From Herbaspirillum sp. alder98 (GTDB lineage Bacteria; Pseudomonadota; Gammaproteobacteria; Burkholderiales; Burkholderiaceae_D), in contig NZ_JAIUCY010000013.1 in NCBI RefSeq assembly GCF_020179755.1, positions 62,001-126,000 of the forward strand: 64,000 nucleotides of DNA, written 5' to 3'. The translations under genes were made by a program, and so were the position numbers. Shown in pieces: positions 41,554 through 51,077 of this stretch (positions are counted from its first letter, which is position 1; each line of letters begins with the position of its first letter). The notes under the pieces are model-generated. The model saw nothing but the letters and a program-made list of their open reading frames with translations. It did no database searches and was not told the origin of the DNA.

Positions 41554-42648
41554 ATGTACATTTCTGCCCGTTCACCGTTGGTGCCGGTATGCGCCATCGC
41601 GCTTGCCGCACTGATCTTCGCCATCGATGCGCTGACCCCGCTGGACGTGGCCATCGCAGTGCTTTATGTCGCCGTGGTGCTGTTGTCGGTGGCCGCCTGG
41701 CCGCGCCGGGGCGTCATCGCCATGACCACGCTGTGCATCGTGCTGACGCTAGTGGCCTACGGTATGTCGCATGGCTTGGACCAGAACGATGGCGCCCTGG
41801 CGCGCTGCCTGGTGAGCCTGGCCGCCATCGCCATCACCGCCTTCCTGGCGCTGAAGGGACAGGCCGCCGCCTTCGCCCTGATCCAGCGCGAAGAGGCGTT
41901 GCATACCGCACAAAGCCAGCTGGCCCACGCCAGCCGTGTGAGCACGCTGGGCGAGATGGCGGCCTCGATCGCGCATGAGGTCAACCAGCCGCTGGCGGCC
42001 ATCGAAACCCATGGCGAAGCCTGCCTGCGCTGGATGAACCGGCCCGAACCCGACCTGGGCGAAGCGCGCTCGGCGGTGCAGGCGATGCAGCGCGATGCGC
42101 GCCGCGCCAGCGACGTGATCCGTCGCATTCGCGGCATGGCGCGCAAGTCCGATACCGAATTCGTTGCGCTCGATCTCAACGAGATGATCAGCGACAGCTG
42201 CGACCTGCTGCGCCGCGAGCTGCAACGCCATGGCGCGCAGTTGCAGCTGGAGCTGCAACCGGGCTTGCCGATATTGCGGGCCGACAAGGTGCAATTGCAG
42301 CAGGTATTGATCAACCTGGTCATGAATGCGGCCCAGGCCATGGCCGACGCCGGCGTGCGTGAACGCAACATCCTGGTCCGCTCGCTGGCCGCGCGTGGCG
42401 AGGACGGTCAGGGCGACGGGGTGGCCATCGAAGTGGTCGATAGCGGCCCGGGCTTTGCGCCCGACCATCTCAAGCGCCTGTTCGATGCCTTCTTCACCAC
42501 CAAGCCCGACGGCATGGGGATGGGGCTGCCGATCTGCCGCTCCATCATCGAAGCCCATGGCGGCGTCATCCGCGCCTGGAACGGCAAGCCGCAGGGGGCC
42601 GTCATGCGCATCCACATTCCGACCGCTGGCGCCCCGGAGGCCGCATGA
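41554..42648 (+). CDS. Membrane sensor histidine kinase
   Basis: A 364-residue kinase with about four N-terminal membrane helices (VCAIALAALIFAIDAL, VAIAVLYVAVVLLSVAAW, VIAMTTLCIVLTLVAYG, LVSLAAIAITAFLAL) and no separate sensor domain. The phospho-His is in AASIAHEVNQPLAAI, the N box in LINLVMNAAQAM, and the G boxes in VVDSGPGFAPDHLKRLFDAFFTTKPDGMGMGLPICRSI. It is of the FixL/NtrB-like group and resembles the PAS kinase at 21466. ATG 41554 is chosen; the frame upstream is not conserved. The gene overlaps the FixJ-type regulator gene by four bases, marking them as partners. Confidence 0.92.
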   Translation: MYISARSPLVPVCAIALAALIFAIDALTPLDVAIAVLYVAVVLLSVAAWPRRGVIAMTTLCIVLTLVAYGMSHGLDQNDGALARCLVSLAAIAITAFLALKGQAAAFALIQREEALHTAQSQLAHASRVSTLGEMAASIAHEVNQPLAAIETHGEACLRWMNRPEPDLGEARSAVQAMQRDARRASDVIRRIRGMARKSDTEFVALDLNEMISDSCDLLRRELQRHGAQLQLELQPGLPILRADKVQLQQVLINLVMNAAQAMADAGVRERNILVRSLAARGEDGQGDGVAIEVVDSGPGFAPDHLKRLFDAFFTTKPDGMGMGLPICRSIIEAHGGVIRAWNGKPQGAVMRIHIPTAGAPEAA

Positions 42649-43265
42649 GCACCGCCGACACCATGGTCTATATCGTCGACGACGACGAATCCCTGCGCGG
42701 CGCGCTCGACAGCCTGTTGCGCTCGGTCGGGTTGCAGGTGCGCTGCTTCGCCTCGGCCGCCGAGTTCCTGCAGCGGCCATTGCTCGACCTGCCTAGCTGC
42801 CTGTTGCTTGATGTGCGCCTGCAAGGCATCAGCGGGCTCGATTTCCAGGCCGAACTGGCGCGTTCGGGGGTGACCATGCCGGTGATCCTGATGACCGGTC
42901 ACGGCGACATTCCGATGAGCGTGCGGGCCATGAAGGCCGGCGCGGTCGACTTCCTGACCAAGCCCTTCCGCGACCAGGACCTGCTCGACGCGGTTGCCGC
43001 CGCGCACGAGAAGGACCGGCGCCAGCTGGCCCAGCGCCAGGCCAATTCCAGCCTGCAGGCGCGTTATGCCAGCCTGACCCCGCGCGAGACCGAAGTCATG
43101 TGGCTGGCCGCCAGCGGCTTGCTCAACAAGCAGATCGCCGGCCAGTTGGGCACCAGCGAGGTCACCGTCAAGATTCATCGTGGCAACGCCATGAAGAAGA
43201 TGCAAGCCCGCACCTTCGCCGACCTGGTGCGCATGGCCCAGGCGCTGGAGCCATCGCGGTCCTGA
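42645..43265 (+). CDS. FixJ/NarL-type response regulator
   Basis: A 206-residue regulator. The receiver contains VYIVDDDESLRGAL, phospho-Asp in LLLDVRLQGISGL and VILMTGHGDIPMSVRAMKAGAVDFLTKPF. The LuxR-type HTH is LTPRETEVMWLAASGLLNKQIAGQLGTSEVTVKIHRGNAMKKM. It is translated with the kinase gene (ATGA overlap), so phosphotransfer between them is very likely. TCATAC-N4-GTATGA palindromes both before the kinase gene and just after this gene fit autoregulation and control of the downstream receiver and EAL genes. Confidence 0.93.
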   Translation: MSTADTMVYIVDDDESLRGALDSLLRSVGLQVRCFASAAEFLQRPLLDLPSCLLLDVRLQGISGLDFQAELARSGVTMPVILMTGHGDIPMSVRAMKAGAVDFLTKPFRDQDLLDAVAAAHEKDRRQLAQRQANSSLQARYASLTPRETEVMWLAASGLLNKQIAGQLGTSEVTVKIHRGNAMKKMQARTFADLVRMAQALEPSRS

Positions 43266-43374
43266 GATGCGATGCGCCAGCGGCCTGCCGGGGCTGTCAT
43301 TGCCATCCGGACATCATCTTGCAGGCCGCACCCAGCCTGGCCTGGCGGCGTTTTCGGTGGCGCCGGTCTTTCTC

Positions 43375-43390
43375 TCATACCAATGTATGA
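43375..43390. promoter_or_regulatory. Palindrome TCATAC-CAAT-GTATGA
   Basis: Perfect 6-bp arms identical to those at 41292-41307, with a different four-base spacer. It is 92 bases upstream of the receiver gene that leads into the EAL gene, a usual position for an activator site. Confidence 0.6.
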
Positions 43391-43481
43391 TTCCCGCCGC
43401 GGCCGGTCCCCATTAACCTGCAATCCTGATAGCCAAGGCTGCCGGCACGCCATGCCAGAGCAGCCGAGACAAGGATGAGCA

Positions 43482-43850
43482 GTGAAAAAGACAAGCAAGA
43501 TAGCCATAGTGGACGATGACGGTTCGATGCGGGACGCCTTGTCGGCGCTGGTGCGCTCGATAGGGATGAGCGGATTGACCTACCCCTCGGCCGACGATTT
43601 CGTGGCTGCGCGCGGCTTCGAGCAGGCCGATTGCGTGATCACCGATGTACAGATGCCGGGCATGAGCGGCATCGAGCTGCTGGAGCTGCTCCGGCGCCAG
43701 CAAGTGAACCTGCCCGTGATCGTTGTCACCGCTTACCCGTCGGCGCCGCTGCAGGCGCGCGTCACGGCGGCCGGCAATGCCAGTTTCATGGGCAAGCCGT
43801 TCGACGGCAACGACATGGTGGCGCGGATCGAACAGGCCCTGGGCCACTGA
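43482..43850 (+). CDS. Single-domain response regulator (receiver only)
   Basis: A 122-residue CheY-like protein: IAIVDDDGSMRDAL, phospho-Asp in VITDVQMPGMSGIE, VIVVTAYPSAP and MGKPFDG with the conserved Lys. It has no output domain. It starts at GTG 43482 with AAGGA upstream; a nearby ATG is in another frame. It is 40 bases before the EAL gene on the same strand and 216 bases after the FixJ-type gene, from which it is separated by a palindromic site. It may compete for phosphate or bind the EAL protein. Confidence 0.92.
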   Translation: MKKTSKIAIVDDDGSMRDALSALVRSIGMSGLTYPSADDFVAARGFEQADCVITDVQMPGMSGIELLELLRRQQVNLPVIVVTAYPSAPLQARVTAAGNASFMGKPFDGNDMVARIEQALGH

Positions 43851-43890
43851 CTGCCGTCGCCACGCCGGCATCCCTGAAGGAAGGACGAGC

Positions 43891-45576
43891 ATGGAAAACC
43901 TGATCCAGAATCCCCTGCGCCCACGCGCTGCCGCCCCGCTTCCCGACGACTGGCGCGAGCGCGCCCGGCTGCAGCTGGGACGCCACATGCGCTGGCCCAT
44001 CTATCTGCTGCTGACCATCGTGGTGGCCTGCGGCATCGGCTTGTCGGTGGTGATGCAGCACACGCTGGAAAACATCCGCGCCGCGGCTGAACCGCTGCTG
44101 CGCCTGGGCTTGTCGCAGCAGGGCATGCAGGACGTCGCCGCGCTGCTGCGCGAGGGCGGCATGGTCGATGTCAATATCAATCGCATTGCCCGCCTGGTGC
44201 ACTGGTTCAACCTGCTGGCGCTGCTGACGGCGCTGTTCATGATGTATCACATCTGGGCCCGTTTTCGTTCCGAGGACGCGCTGGCGCATCAGGCTGCCCA
44301 CGACCCCCTGACCGGCCTCGGCCATCGTCGTTCCTTGCAGCGACGCCTGCAGCGACTCAAGGGCGATGATCATGTCGTGGTGCTGGGCAGCGTGGATCGT
44401 TTCGAACGGGTAGTGGGCGCCTATGGTCACGAGTTCGCCGACCAGATGACGCTCGACCTGTCGGCACGGTTGCGGGCGGTGGCGGCGGCCCATCAGGGTG
44501 AAGTGTTTCGCCTGGAGGGCGCCAACTTCGTGATGCTGTATCGCCACACGGTGGACTCGCCCGGTCTTGCGCGTGCCCTGCAAGCGTTGCAGGCCAGCAT
44601 GGCGCAGCCATTCAGCAGTCCCAAGCACGAAGTGTTCTCCAATCTCAGCCTGGGCGCGGCGCAATACCCGCGTCACGGCAGCGATCCGGTGGCGCTGCTG
44701 CGCAATGCCGATGCGGCGCTGCAGTCGGCGCGCGCGCTGGGCGGCAACCAGTGGGTCGCGTATTCGGAAGAACTCAATGCCCAATCGGCGCGTCGTGTCG
44801 ATCTCGAAGCGCAACTGGTGCATGCGCTGGAGCGCGACGAACTGGAACTGCATTTCCAGCCGCAGCAGCGCCTGCGCGATGGCGAACTGATCGGATTCGA
44901 GGCGCTGGTGCGCTGGCGTCGTCGCGGCGAGCTGGTGTCGCCGGCGGATTTCATCCCGGTGGCCGAAGAATCGGGGCTGGTCATCGCCATCGGCAACTGG
45001 GTGCTCGAGCGTGCCTGCGAGCAGATCAAGCTGTTGCAGCAGCATACCGGTCGCAGCTTTGTGGTGGCGGTCAACATTTCGCCGCGTCACTTCGGCCACC
45101 CTGACTTCCTGGGCGACATCCAGGCGCTGCTGGCACGTACCGGCATCGACCCTGCCTGTCTCGAACTCGAGATCACCGAAGGCGCCGTGATGGAACGCAC
45201 CGAGGCCGCCATTGCGCTGCTGCGCCAGTTGCGTGCGCTGGGCCTGAAACTGTCGATCGACGATTTCGGCACCGGTTATTCGAGCCTGGCCTACCTGAAG
45301 CGGTTTGCGATCGACAAGCTCAAGATCGACCAATCCTTCGTGCGCCAGTTGAAGCCCAACTCGCAGGACGCCGCCATCGTGCAGGCCATCATCGGCCTGG
45401 GCCATACGCTGGGCATCGACGTGATTGCCGAGGGCGTGGAAACCATCGACCAGCGCGAATGGCTGCGTCGTCTGGACTGCGACGAGATCCAGGGCTATTT
45501 CTACAGCCGTCCGCTGCCGCAGGAAAATGTGCTGCCGTTCGTGCGGCGCGAGTGCGTGGAATTGAAGGTGGCTTGA
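43891..45576 (+). CDS. Membrane EAL phosphodiesterase with degenerate GGDEF
   Basis: A 561-residue protein with two membrane helices (PIYLLLTIVVACGIGLSVVM and LVHWFNLLALLTALFMMYHIW) around a short periplasmic loop. The GGDEF domain has lost its active site: the motif position reads EGANF (residues 209-213), so it should not make cyclic-di-GMP but may bind GTP. The EAL domain is intact (EAL at 337-339, GFEALVRW; EITEGAV; DDFGTGYSSLAYL; EGVET), so it should hydrolyse cyclic-di-GMP. AAGGAAGGAC precedes ATG 43891. The preceding receiver protein may regulate it. Confidence 0.92.
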   Translation: MENLIQNPLRPRAAAPLPDDWRERARLQLGRHMRWPIYLLLTIVVACGIGLSVVMQHTLENIRAAAEPLLRLGLSQQGMQDVAALLREGGMVDVNINRIARLVHWFNLLALLTALFMMYHIWARFRSEDALAHQAAHDPLTGLGHRRSLQRRLQRLKGDDHVVVLGSVDRFERVVGAYGHEFADQMTLDLSARLRAVAAAHQGEVFRLEGANFVMLYRHTVDSPGLARALQALQASMAQPFSSPKHEVFSNLSLGAAQYPRHGSDPVALLRNADAALQSARALGGNQWVAYSEELNAQSARRVDLEAQLVHALERDELELHFQPQQRLRDGELIGFEALVRWRRRGELVSPADFIPVAEESGLVIAIGNWVLERACEQIKLLQQHTGRSFVVAVNISPRHFGHPDFLGDIQALLARTGIDPACLELEITEGAVMERTEAAIALLRQLRALGLKLSIDDFGTGYSSLAYLKRFAIDKLKIDQSFVRQLKPNSQDAAIVQAIIGLGHTLGIDVIAEGVETIDQREWLRRLDCDEIQGYFYSRPLPQENVLPFVRRECVELKVA

Positions 45577-46247
45577 GTGTGCTCTCCGGCTTCAACCTGT
45601 CGGAACTGTCGGGACGAGCAGATTGAAGGCCATCGTCGGCGGGCTTGGTCAGCATGGTGTGAAGAGACCGGTACAAGACCGGAAAATGAACCGGCAAAGC
45701 AAGTCTCTTCATTCACCTTTTAGAGCTTTATTTTCCATTTAAAATCAAAAGGTTATGATAAAAATCAAATGGAAAAATAAACCGGTAAAAATATAAGATT
45801 CCTCGCTTCGTTTTTAGCCATTCTTGCGGCAACCTGGCGGCGGGCTTGAAGAGCGCACGGGAAGATCGCTGCTGGCCGGATTGCTGTCGTCCAGACTGAT
45901 CTCAAGTAATGCTGCGCGAGGGGCGCTTAACTTCGCTCTACCGTTGGATGCCTTGCACTTTCTGCTGCTAGAGCTTTCGACTGAAGGCACGCAGTGATGC
46001 AAGCCTGCTTGCGCACCCCTTGCATCAACCAGGGAACGCGCCGGGCGATGTGCCGGTCCTAGTAACGCGCAATTCGGGGCGCGGGGCCGTGCGACGTTGT
46101 CTGTCAGCGGTTCTCGCCTCTTCAGTTGTCAGTCCGATTTTCGCCGGCCGCATTCCTCCATGCCTGTGGCCGCACTTAGCCAGTTAAAACGTTGTCGCCG
46201 GCGCAATCCGGCGACTGCCGAACCAAACCAGCCCCAGGATGCGAAAC
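45577..46247. other. Long intergenic region with an AT-rich inverted repeat
   Basis: No supported gene over about 670 bases. A short leftward frame (45814-46002, TTG start) lacks family features. The segment 45715-45800 is strikingly AT-rich for this genome and carries an inverted repeat. The right end should hold the paoABC promoter. Confidence 0.5.
45731..45776. repeat. AT-rich inverted repeat with internal direct repeats
   Basis: TTTTCCATTT (45731-45740) and AAATGGAAAA (45767-45776) are perfect 10-bp inverted arms, separated by 26 bases. Inside and overlapping the arms, AAAATCAAA occurs twice (45741-45749 and 45761-45769). This could be a nucleoid-protein or regulator site, or the trace of a mobile element. 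Confidence 0.5.
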
Positions 46248-46907
46248 ATGGATGAGCTCTCCAATGTGCGGATTTCCCGCCGCGACATGCTGATCGTCAG
46301 CGCCCTCTCGGCCACGGCCGCCCACGCCCCGGTCGCCGCCCGGACTCAGGCCGATACGCCTACCCCCGCAGCAGCGCCGCAAACGCCGGCGCCGGTCACC
46401 GCCAGCGTCACGCTGCACGTCAACGGCCGCCAGCAGACGCTGCAACTCGATACCCGCACCACGCTGCTCGACGCCTTGCGCGAGCACCTGCACCTGAACG
46501 GCACCAAGAAGGGCTGCGACCATGGCCAGTGCGGCGCCTGTACGGTGATCGTCGATGGCCGCCGCATCAATTCCTGCCTGTCGCTGGCGGTGATGCACGA
46601 TGGCAATGAAGTCACCACCATCGAAGGCCTGGGCCAAGCCGAGCGACTGCATCCGATGCAGGCAGCCTTCATCAAGCACGACGGTTTCCAGTGCGGTTAC
46701 TGCACGCCGGGGCAGATCTGTTCGGCGGTGTCGGTGCTGCGCGAAATCAAGGAGGGCATTCCCAGTCACGTCAGCGGCGACCTGAGCACGGCGCCCCTGC
46801 TGAGCGATGCCGAGATCCGTGAACGCATGAGTGGCAACATCTGCCGCTGCGGCGCGTACTCCAACATCCTCGACGCCATCAACGAAGTCGCCGGGAGCCA
46901 GCCATGA
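46248..46907 (+). CDS. paoA: Periplasmic aldehyde oxidase, [2Fe-2S] subunit (PaoA-like)
   Basis: A 219-residue iron-sulfur subunit of a xanthine-oxidase-family enzyme. A Tat signal, [19 protein letters not shown], leads the protein to the periplasm. The plant-ferredoxin-type cluster is in [24 protein letters not shown], and the second cluster in CGYCTPGQ and CRCGAY. The exported three-subunit layout matches E. coli PaoABC (YagTSR), which oxidises aromatic and other aldehydes. ATG 46248 is preferred over 46239 because AGGA lies eight bases upstream. Its stop overlaps paoB (ATGA). Confidence 0.9.
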   Translation: MDELSNVRISRRDMLIVSALSATAAHAPVAARTQADTPTPAAAPQTPAPVTASVTLHVNGRQQTLQLDTRTTLLDALREHLHLNGTKKGCDHGQCGACTVIVDGRRINSCLSLAVMHDGNEVTTIEGLGQAERLHPMQAAFIKHDGFQCGYCTPGQICSAVSVLREIKEGIPSHVSGDLSTAPLLSDAEIRERMSGNICRCGAYSNILDAINEVAGSQP

Positions 46908-47857
46908 AGGCCTTTACCTACGAACGCGCCCAATCGCCCGCGCAAGCTGCCGCCGCCGTGGCGCGCACGCCGGGCGCGCGCTTCATCGCCGGCGGCACCA
47001 ACCTGCTCGACCTGATGAAGCTCGAGGTCGAAACGCCGCTGCATCTGGTCGACGTCAACGGCCTGGCGCTGGACCAGATCGACGCCACGCCCGAAGGTGG
47101 CTTGCGCATCGGCGCCCTGGTGCGCAATACCGACCTGGCGGCCGACATGCGCGTGCGACGCGACTATGCGGTGCTGTCGCGGGCGCTGCTGGCCGGCGCC
47201 TCCGCCCAGTTACGCAACAAGGCCACCACCGCCGGCAACCTGCTGCAGCGTACCCGTTGCCCTTATTTCTACGACACCAATCAAGCCTGCAACAAGCGCC
47301 AGCCCGGCAGTGGCTGCGCGGCGCGCTCGGGCTTCAGTCGCCAGCATGCGGTGATCGGCACCAGCGCCGACTGCATCGCCACCCACCCCAGCGACATGGC
47401 GGTGGCGATGCGCCTGCTCGATGCCGCCGTCGAAACGGTGCGCCCCGATGGCAGTGCGCGCGTGATTCCGATGGCCGACTTCCATCGCCTGCCCGGCAAC
47501 ACTCCGCATATCGAGAATGCGCTGGCGCCGGGCGAGCTGATCACGGCGGTGGTGCTGCCGCGTCCATTGGGCGGCACGCACATCTATCGCAAGGTACGCG
47601 ACCGCAGTTCGTATGCCTTCGCGCTCGTGTCAGTAGCGGCGGTGCTGCAGGCCGATGGTTCCGGGCGCGTGGCGCTGGGTGGCGTGGCGCACAAGCCCTG
47701 GCGTCTTGAAGCGGCCGAGGCGATCCTGCCCCAGGGCGCTGCCGCGGTGGGCCAGCGGCTGCTGGCAGATGCCACGGCGACGGCCGAGAATGCCTTCAAG
47801 ATCACGCTGGCCCGGCGCACCCTGGCCGCCGTGCTGGCCGAACCCAGGAAAGGTTGA
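46904..47857 (+). CDS. paoB: Periplasmic aldehyde oxidase, FAD subunit (PaoB-like)
   Basis: A 317-residue FAD-binding subunit. The flavin site is [17 protein letters not shown], followed by [28 protein letters not shown]. The Cys set CPYF...ACNKR...GSGC matches the extra [4Fe-4S] cluster that PaoB has (known for the E. coli enzyme) and that most xanthine dehydrogenase FAD subunits lack. No signal of its own; it should be carried out with the Tat-exported PaoA. It overlaps paoA by four bases and ends three bases before paoC. Confidence 0.9.
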   Translation: MKAFTYERAQSPAQAAAAVARTPGARFIAGGTNLLDLMKLEVETPLHLVDVNGLALDQIDATPEGGLRIGALVRNTDLAADMRVRRDYAVLSRALLAGASAQLRNKATTAGNLLQRTRCPYFYDTNQACNKRQPGSGCAARSGFSRQHAVIGTSADCIATHPSDMAVAMRLLDAAVETVRPDGSARVIPMADFHRLPGNTPHIENALAPGELITAVVLPRPLGGTHIYRKVRDRSSYAFALVSVAAVLQADGSGRVALGGVAHKPWRLEAAEAILPQGAAAVGQRLLADATATAENAFKITLARRTLAAVLAEPRKG

Positions 47858-47860
47858 GTC

Positions 47861-50053
47861 ATGCGCTTCGATACCCCCGCCACTACCAATCCCATCGACC
47901 AGAAAAAGATCATCGGCCAGGCCGTTGATCGAATCGATGGCCGTCTCAAGACCACCGGTGCTGCTCCCTACGCGTATGAGCAGCACCTGGCCGTGCCCAA
48001 TGCGGCCTATGGTTATGTGGTCGGTTCGGCCATTGCCAAGGGTCGCATCGAATCGCTCGACACATCCGCCGCCCGTGGCGCGCCGGGCGTATTGACGGTG
48101 GTCACCGCTGCCGATGCCGGCAAGCTGGCCAAGGCCGGCCGCAATACGGCGGCGTTGTTCGGCGGCCCCGAGATCCAGCACTATCATCAGGCCATCGCCA
48201 TCGTGGTCGCCGAGAGCTTCGAGCAGGCACGGGCCGCCGCGCAACTGGTGCAAGTGCGTTATTCGGCACAGCCGGGCGCTTATGACCTGGCCCACGCCAA
48301 GGCCAGCAATGCCGTCACCGGCGCCAAGGACGACAAGCGGGTAGGCGACTTCGAGAAGGCCTTTTCGGCCGCCGCGGTTCGTCTCGATGCGACCTACAGC
48401 ACCCCCGACCAGTCGCACGCGATGATGGAACCGCATGCCTCCATCGCCCTGTGGGAAGGCGGCAAGTTGACCGTGTGGACGTCCAACCAGATGATCGACT
48501 GGGGTCGCAGCGACCTGTCCAGGACGCTCGGCCTGCCCAAGGAAAACGTGCGCCTGATCTCGCCCTACATAGGCGGCGGGTTTGGCGGAAAACTGTTCCT
48601 GCGGTCCGAGGCATTGCTGGCGGCGCTGGCAGCGCGGGCGGCCGGGCGCGCCGTCAAGGTGGCGTTGCCGCGACCGTTCATCTTCAATAACACTACCCAC
48701 CGTCCGGCCACCATCCAGCGCATTCGCATCGGCGCCGGGCGTGACGGCAAGATCACCGCCATCGGCCACGAAAGCTGGTCTGGCGATTTGCCCGGCGGCG
48801 GGCCCGAAGACGCGATCCAGCAGACCCGCCTGCTATACGCCGCGCCGCATCGCCTGACCGGCACCCGCCTGGCGGTGCTGGATCTGCCCGAAGGCAACGC
48901 CATGCGCGCCCCCGGTGAAGCCCCGGGGCTGATGGCGCTGGAAATCGCGATCGATGAAATGGCCGAGAAGCTCGATATCGACCCGATCCTGTTTCGAGTC
49001 CGCAACGACACCCGGGTCGATCCCGAGAACCCGGATCGTCCGTTCTCGCAGCGCCGCCTGATCGAATGCCTGCGCACCGGCGCCGAGCGCTTCGGCTGGC
49101 AGCACCGCGCTGCGCGACCGGCCAGCACCCGCGAAGGGCAGTGGCTGATCGGCACCGGCGTGGCGGCGGCCTTTCGCAACAACCTGACGATGAAGTCCGG
49201 CGCGCGGCTGCGTCTGTCGCCGGCCGGCGTGGTCACGGTCGAGACCGACATGACCGACATCGGCACCGGCAGCTACACCATCATTGCCCAGACCGCCGCC
49301 GAGATGCTGGGCCTGCCGCTGGAGCGTGTCACGGTGCGCCTGGGCGACTCCCGCTTTCCGGTGTCGGCCGGATCCGGCGGCCAGTGGGGCGCCAACAGTT
49401 CTACCGCCGGCGTCTATGCCGCCGCCATGAAGTTGCGTGAAGCGGTGGCGCAGCGCCTGGGGCTGGATGCCGCCAGCGCCGAATTCGTCGATGGCACCGT
49501 GCGTGGCCAGGGCAAGACATTTCCGCTGGGCCAGGCGGCCAGCGCCGGTGAACTGGTGGTGGAAGACAGCATCGAGTTCGGCGACCTTGGCAAGCGTTAC
49601 CAGCAATCGACCTTCGGTGCGCACTTCGTCGAGGTCGCGGTGGATGCCGCCACCGGCGAAATCCGCGTGCGCCGGATGCTGGCCGTCTGCGCCGCCGGTC
49701 GCATCCTCAATCCCAAGTCGGCGCGCAGCCAGGTGATCGGCGCGATGACCATGGGCGTCGGCGCGGCCCTGATGGAAGAGCTGGCGGTCGACCGCCAGGT
49801 TGGTTTCTTCGTCAACCATGACCTGGCCGGCTACGAGGTCCCGGTGCATGCCGACATCCCGCATCAGGAAGTGATCTTCCTCGACGAGACCGACCCGATC
49901 TCTTCGCCCATGAAGGCCAAGGGCGTCGGCGAGCTGGGTTTGTGTGGCGTCAGCGCGGCCATCGCCAATGCGGTCTATCACGCCACCGGGGTGCGCGTGC
50001 GCGACTATCCGGTGACGCTCGACAAATTGCTCGACAAGCTGCCGCCGGTATAG
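47861..50053 (+). CDS. paoC: Periplasmic aldehyde oxidase, molybdopterin subunit (PaoC-like)
   Basis: A 730-residue catalytic subunit that holds the molybdenum cofactor. Family blocks include QSHAMMEPHASIALWEGGKLTVWTSNQ, the cofactor loop SPYIGGGFGGKLFLR, MRAPGEAPGLMALEIAIDEMAEKL, and near the C-terminus KAKGVGELGLCGVSAAIANAV, with the catalytic base Glu. The length matches the short PaoC type rather than full xanthine dehydrogenases. It acts in the periplasm as a complex with PaoA and PaoB. It follows paoB by three bases. Confidence 0.92.
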   Translation: MRFDTPATTNPIDQKKIIGQAVDRIDGRLKTTGAAPYAYEQHLAVPNAAYGYVVGSAIAKGRIESLDTSAARGAPGVLTVVTAADAGKLAKAGRNTAALFGGPEIQHYHQAIAIVVAESFEQARAAAQLVQVRYSAQPGAYDLAHAKASNAVTGAKDDKRVGDFEKAFSAAAVRLDATYSTPDQSHAMMEPHASIALWEGGKLTVWTSNQMIDWGRSDLSRTLGLPKENVRLISPYIGGGFGGKLFLRSEALLAALAARAAGRAVKVALPRPFIFNNTTHRPATIQRIRIGAGRDGKITAIGHESWSGDLPGGGPEDAIQQTRLLYAAPHRLTGTRLAVLDLPEGNAMRAPGEAPGLMALEIAIDEMAEKLDIDPILFRVRNDTRVDPENPDRPFSQRRLIECLRTGAERFGWQHRAARPASTREGQWLIGTGVAAAFRNNLTMKSGARLRLSPAGVVTVETDMTDIGTGSYTIIAQTAAEMLGLPLERVTVRLGDSRFPVSAGSGGQWGANSSTAGVYAAAMKLREAVAQRLGLDAASAEFVDGTVRGQGKTFPLGQAASAGELVVEDSIEFGDLGKRYQQSTFGAHFVEVAVDAATGEIRVRRMLAVCAAGRILNPKSARSQVIGAMTMGVGAALMEELAVDRQVGFFVNHDLAGYEVPVHADIPHQEVIFLDETDPISSPMKAKGVGELGLCGVSAAIANAVYHATGVRVRDYPVTLDKLLDKLPPV

Positions 50054-50065
50054 GAAAGGGCCACC

Positions 50066-51073
50066 ATGGAAAGCATCGACCTGAGCGTATTGCGCGCCCT
50101 GTCCGGCTGGCGCCACGAAGGCCGCCACGCTCTGCTGGCGACGGTGGTGCGCACCTGGGGTTCGTCGCCCCGCCCACCGGGGTCGATGCTGGCCTTGCGT
50201 GACGACGGGCGCATCGTCGGCTCGGTCTCGGGCGGATGCATCGAAGACGATCTGTTGCATCACTATGCGCGTGATGCGCTGGGCGGGCATGCGGGTGCTA
50301 CGCCGCAGTTGGTGCGTTATGGCGTGTCTGCCGATGAAGCGCATCGCTTCGGCCTGCCTTGCGGCGGCACGCTGGAACTGCTGCTCGAATTCGATCCGGA
50401 TGGCGCCCGCCTGGCCGAGCTGCTGGCCATGCTCGACAGTGGCGTGCTGGTGACGCGGCAGGTCGATTGCGCCACCGGCTCGGTCGCGCTGACGCGCGCC
50501 ACCGTGCCGACCGCCCTATCATTCGATGGCCATCGATTGTCCAGCACGCTGGGGCCGGGCTGGCGCATGCTGCTCATTGGCGCCGGCGCGCTGGCCGAGT
50601 ACCTGGCGACGATGGCATTGTTCAACGGCTTCGAGGTCACCGTCTGTGATCCGCGTGGCGAATATCGCCAGGGCTGGTCGGTGGCCGGCGTGCAGATCGT
50701 CACCGACATGCCGGATGACGCCGTGATCGCCTTTGCTCCCGATCGCCGCACCTGCATCGTGGCGCTCAGCCACGATCCCAAGCTGGACGACCTGGCGCTG
50801 CTGGAATCCCTGCATAGCCCTGCCTTCTATATCGGCGCCATCGGTTCGCGCCGCAACAGCGCCGCCCGGCGCGAACGCCTGATGACGCATTTCGGCGCCA
50901 CCGGCAGCGACCTGGCCCGGTTGCACGGACCCATCGGCCTGTACATCGGCAGCAAGACGCCGCCCGAGATTGCGGTCAGCGTCATGGCCGAGATCCTGGC
51001 GGCCAAGAACGGCGTGCCGCTGACGATATCGGTCGAGCAGGGCAAGTGCGCCAGCGGGTCCGTTGCGCCTTGA
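50066..51073 (+). CDS. paoD: XdhC/PaoD-family molybdenum cofactor maturation factor
   Basis: A 335-residue cytosolic chaperone. The N-terminal XdhC/CoxI domain carries VVRTWGSSPRPPGSMLALRDDGRIVGSVSGGCIEDD. The C-terminal Rossmann domain has LLIGAGALAEYLATMALFNGFEVTVCDPR and FYIGAIGSRRNSAARRERL. Such proteins receive, sulfurate and insert the cofactor into the catalytic subunit; PaoD does so for PaoABC. It starts 12 bases after paoC and is the last gene of the unit, meeting the convergent ABC operon four bases later. Confidence 0.9.
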   Translation: MESIDLSVLRALSGWRHEGRHALLATVVRTWGSSPRPPGSMLALRDDGRIVGSVSGGCIEDDLLHHYARDALGGHAGATPQLVRYGVSADEAHRFGLPCGGTLELLLEFDPDGARLAELLAMLDSGVLVTRQVDCATGSVALTRATVPTALSFDGHRLSSTLGPGWRMLLIGAGALAEYLATMALFNGFEVTVCDPRGEYRQGWSVAGVQIVTDMPDDAVIAFAPDRRTCIVALSHDPKLDDLALLESLHSPAFYIGAIGSRRNSAARRERLMTHFGATGSDLARLHGPIGLYIGSKTPPEIAVSVMAEILAAKNGVPLTISVEQGKCASGSVAP

Positions 51074-51077
51074 GCCG

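Noticed and set aside
45814..46002. Leftward 62-codon frame in the long intergenic gap
   Set aside because: TTG start without ribosome site and Ser/Pro-rich translation; cannot be supported.
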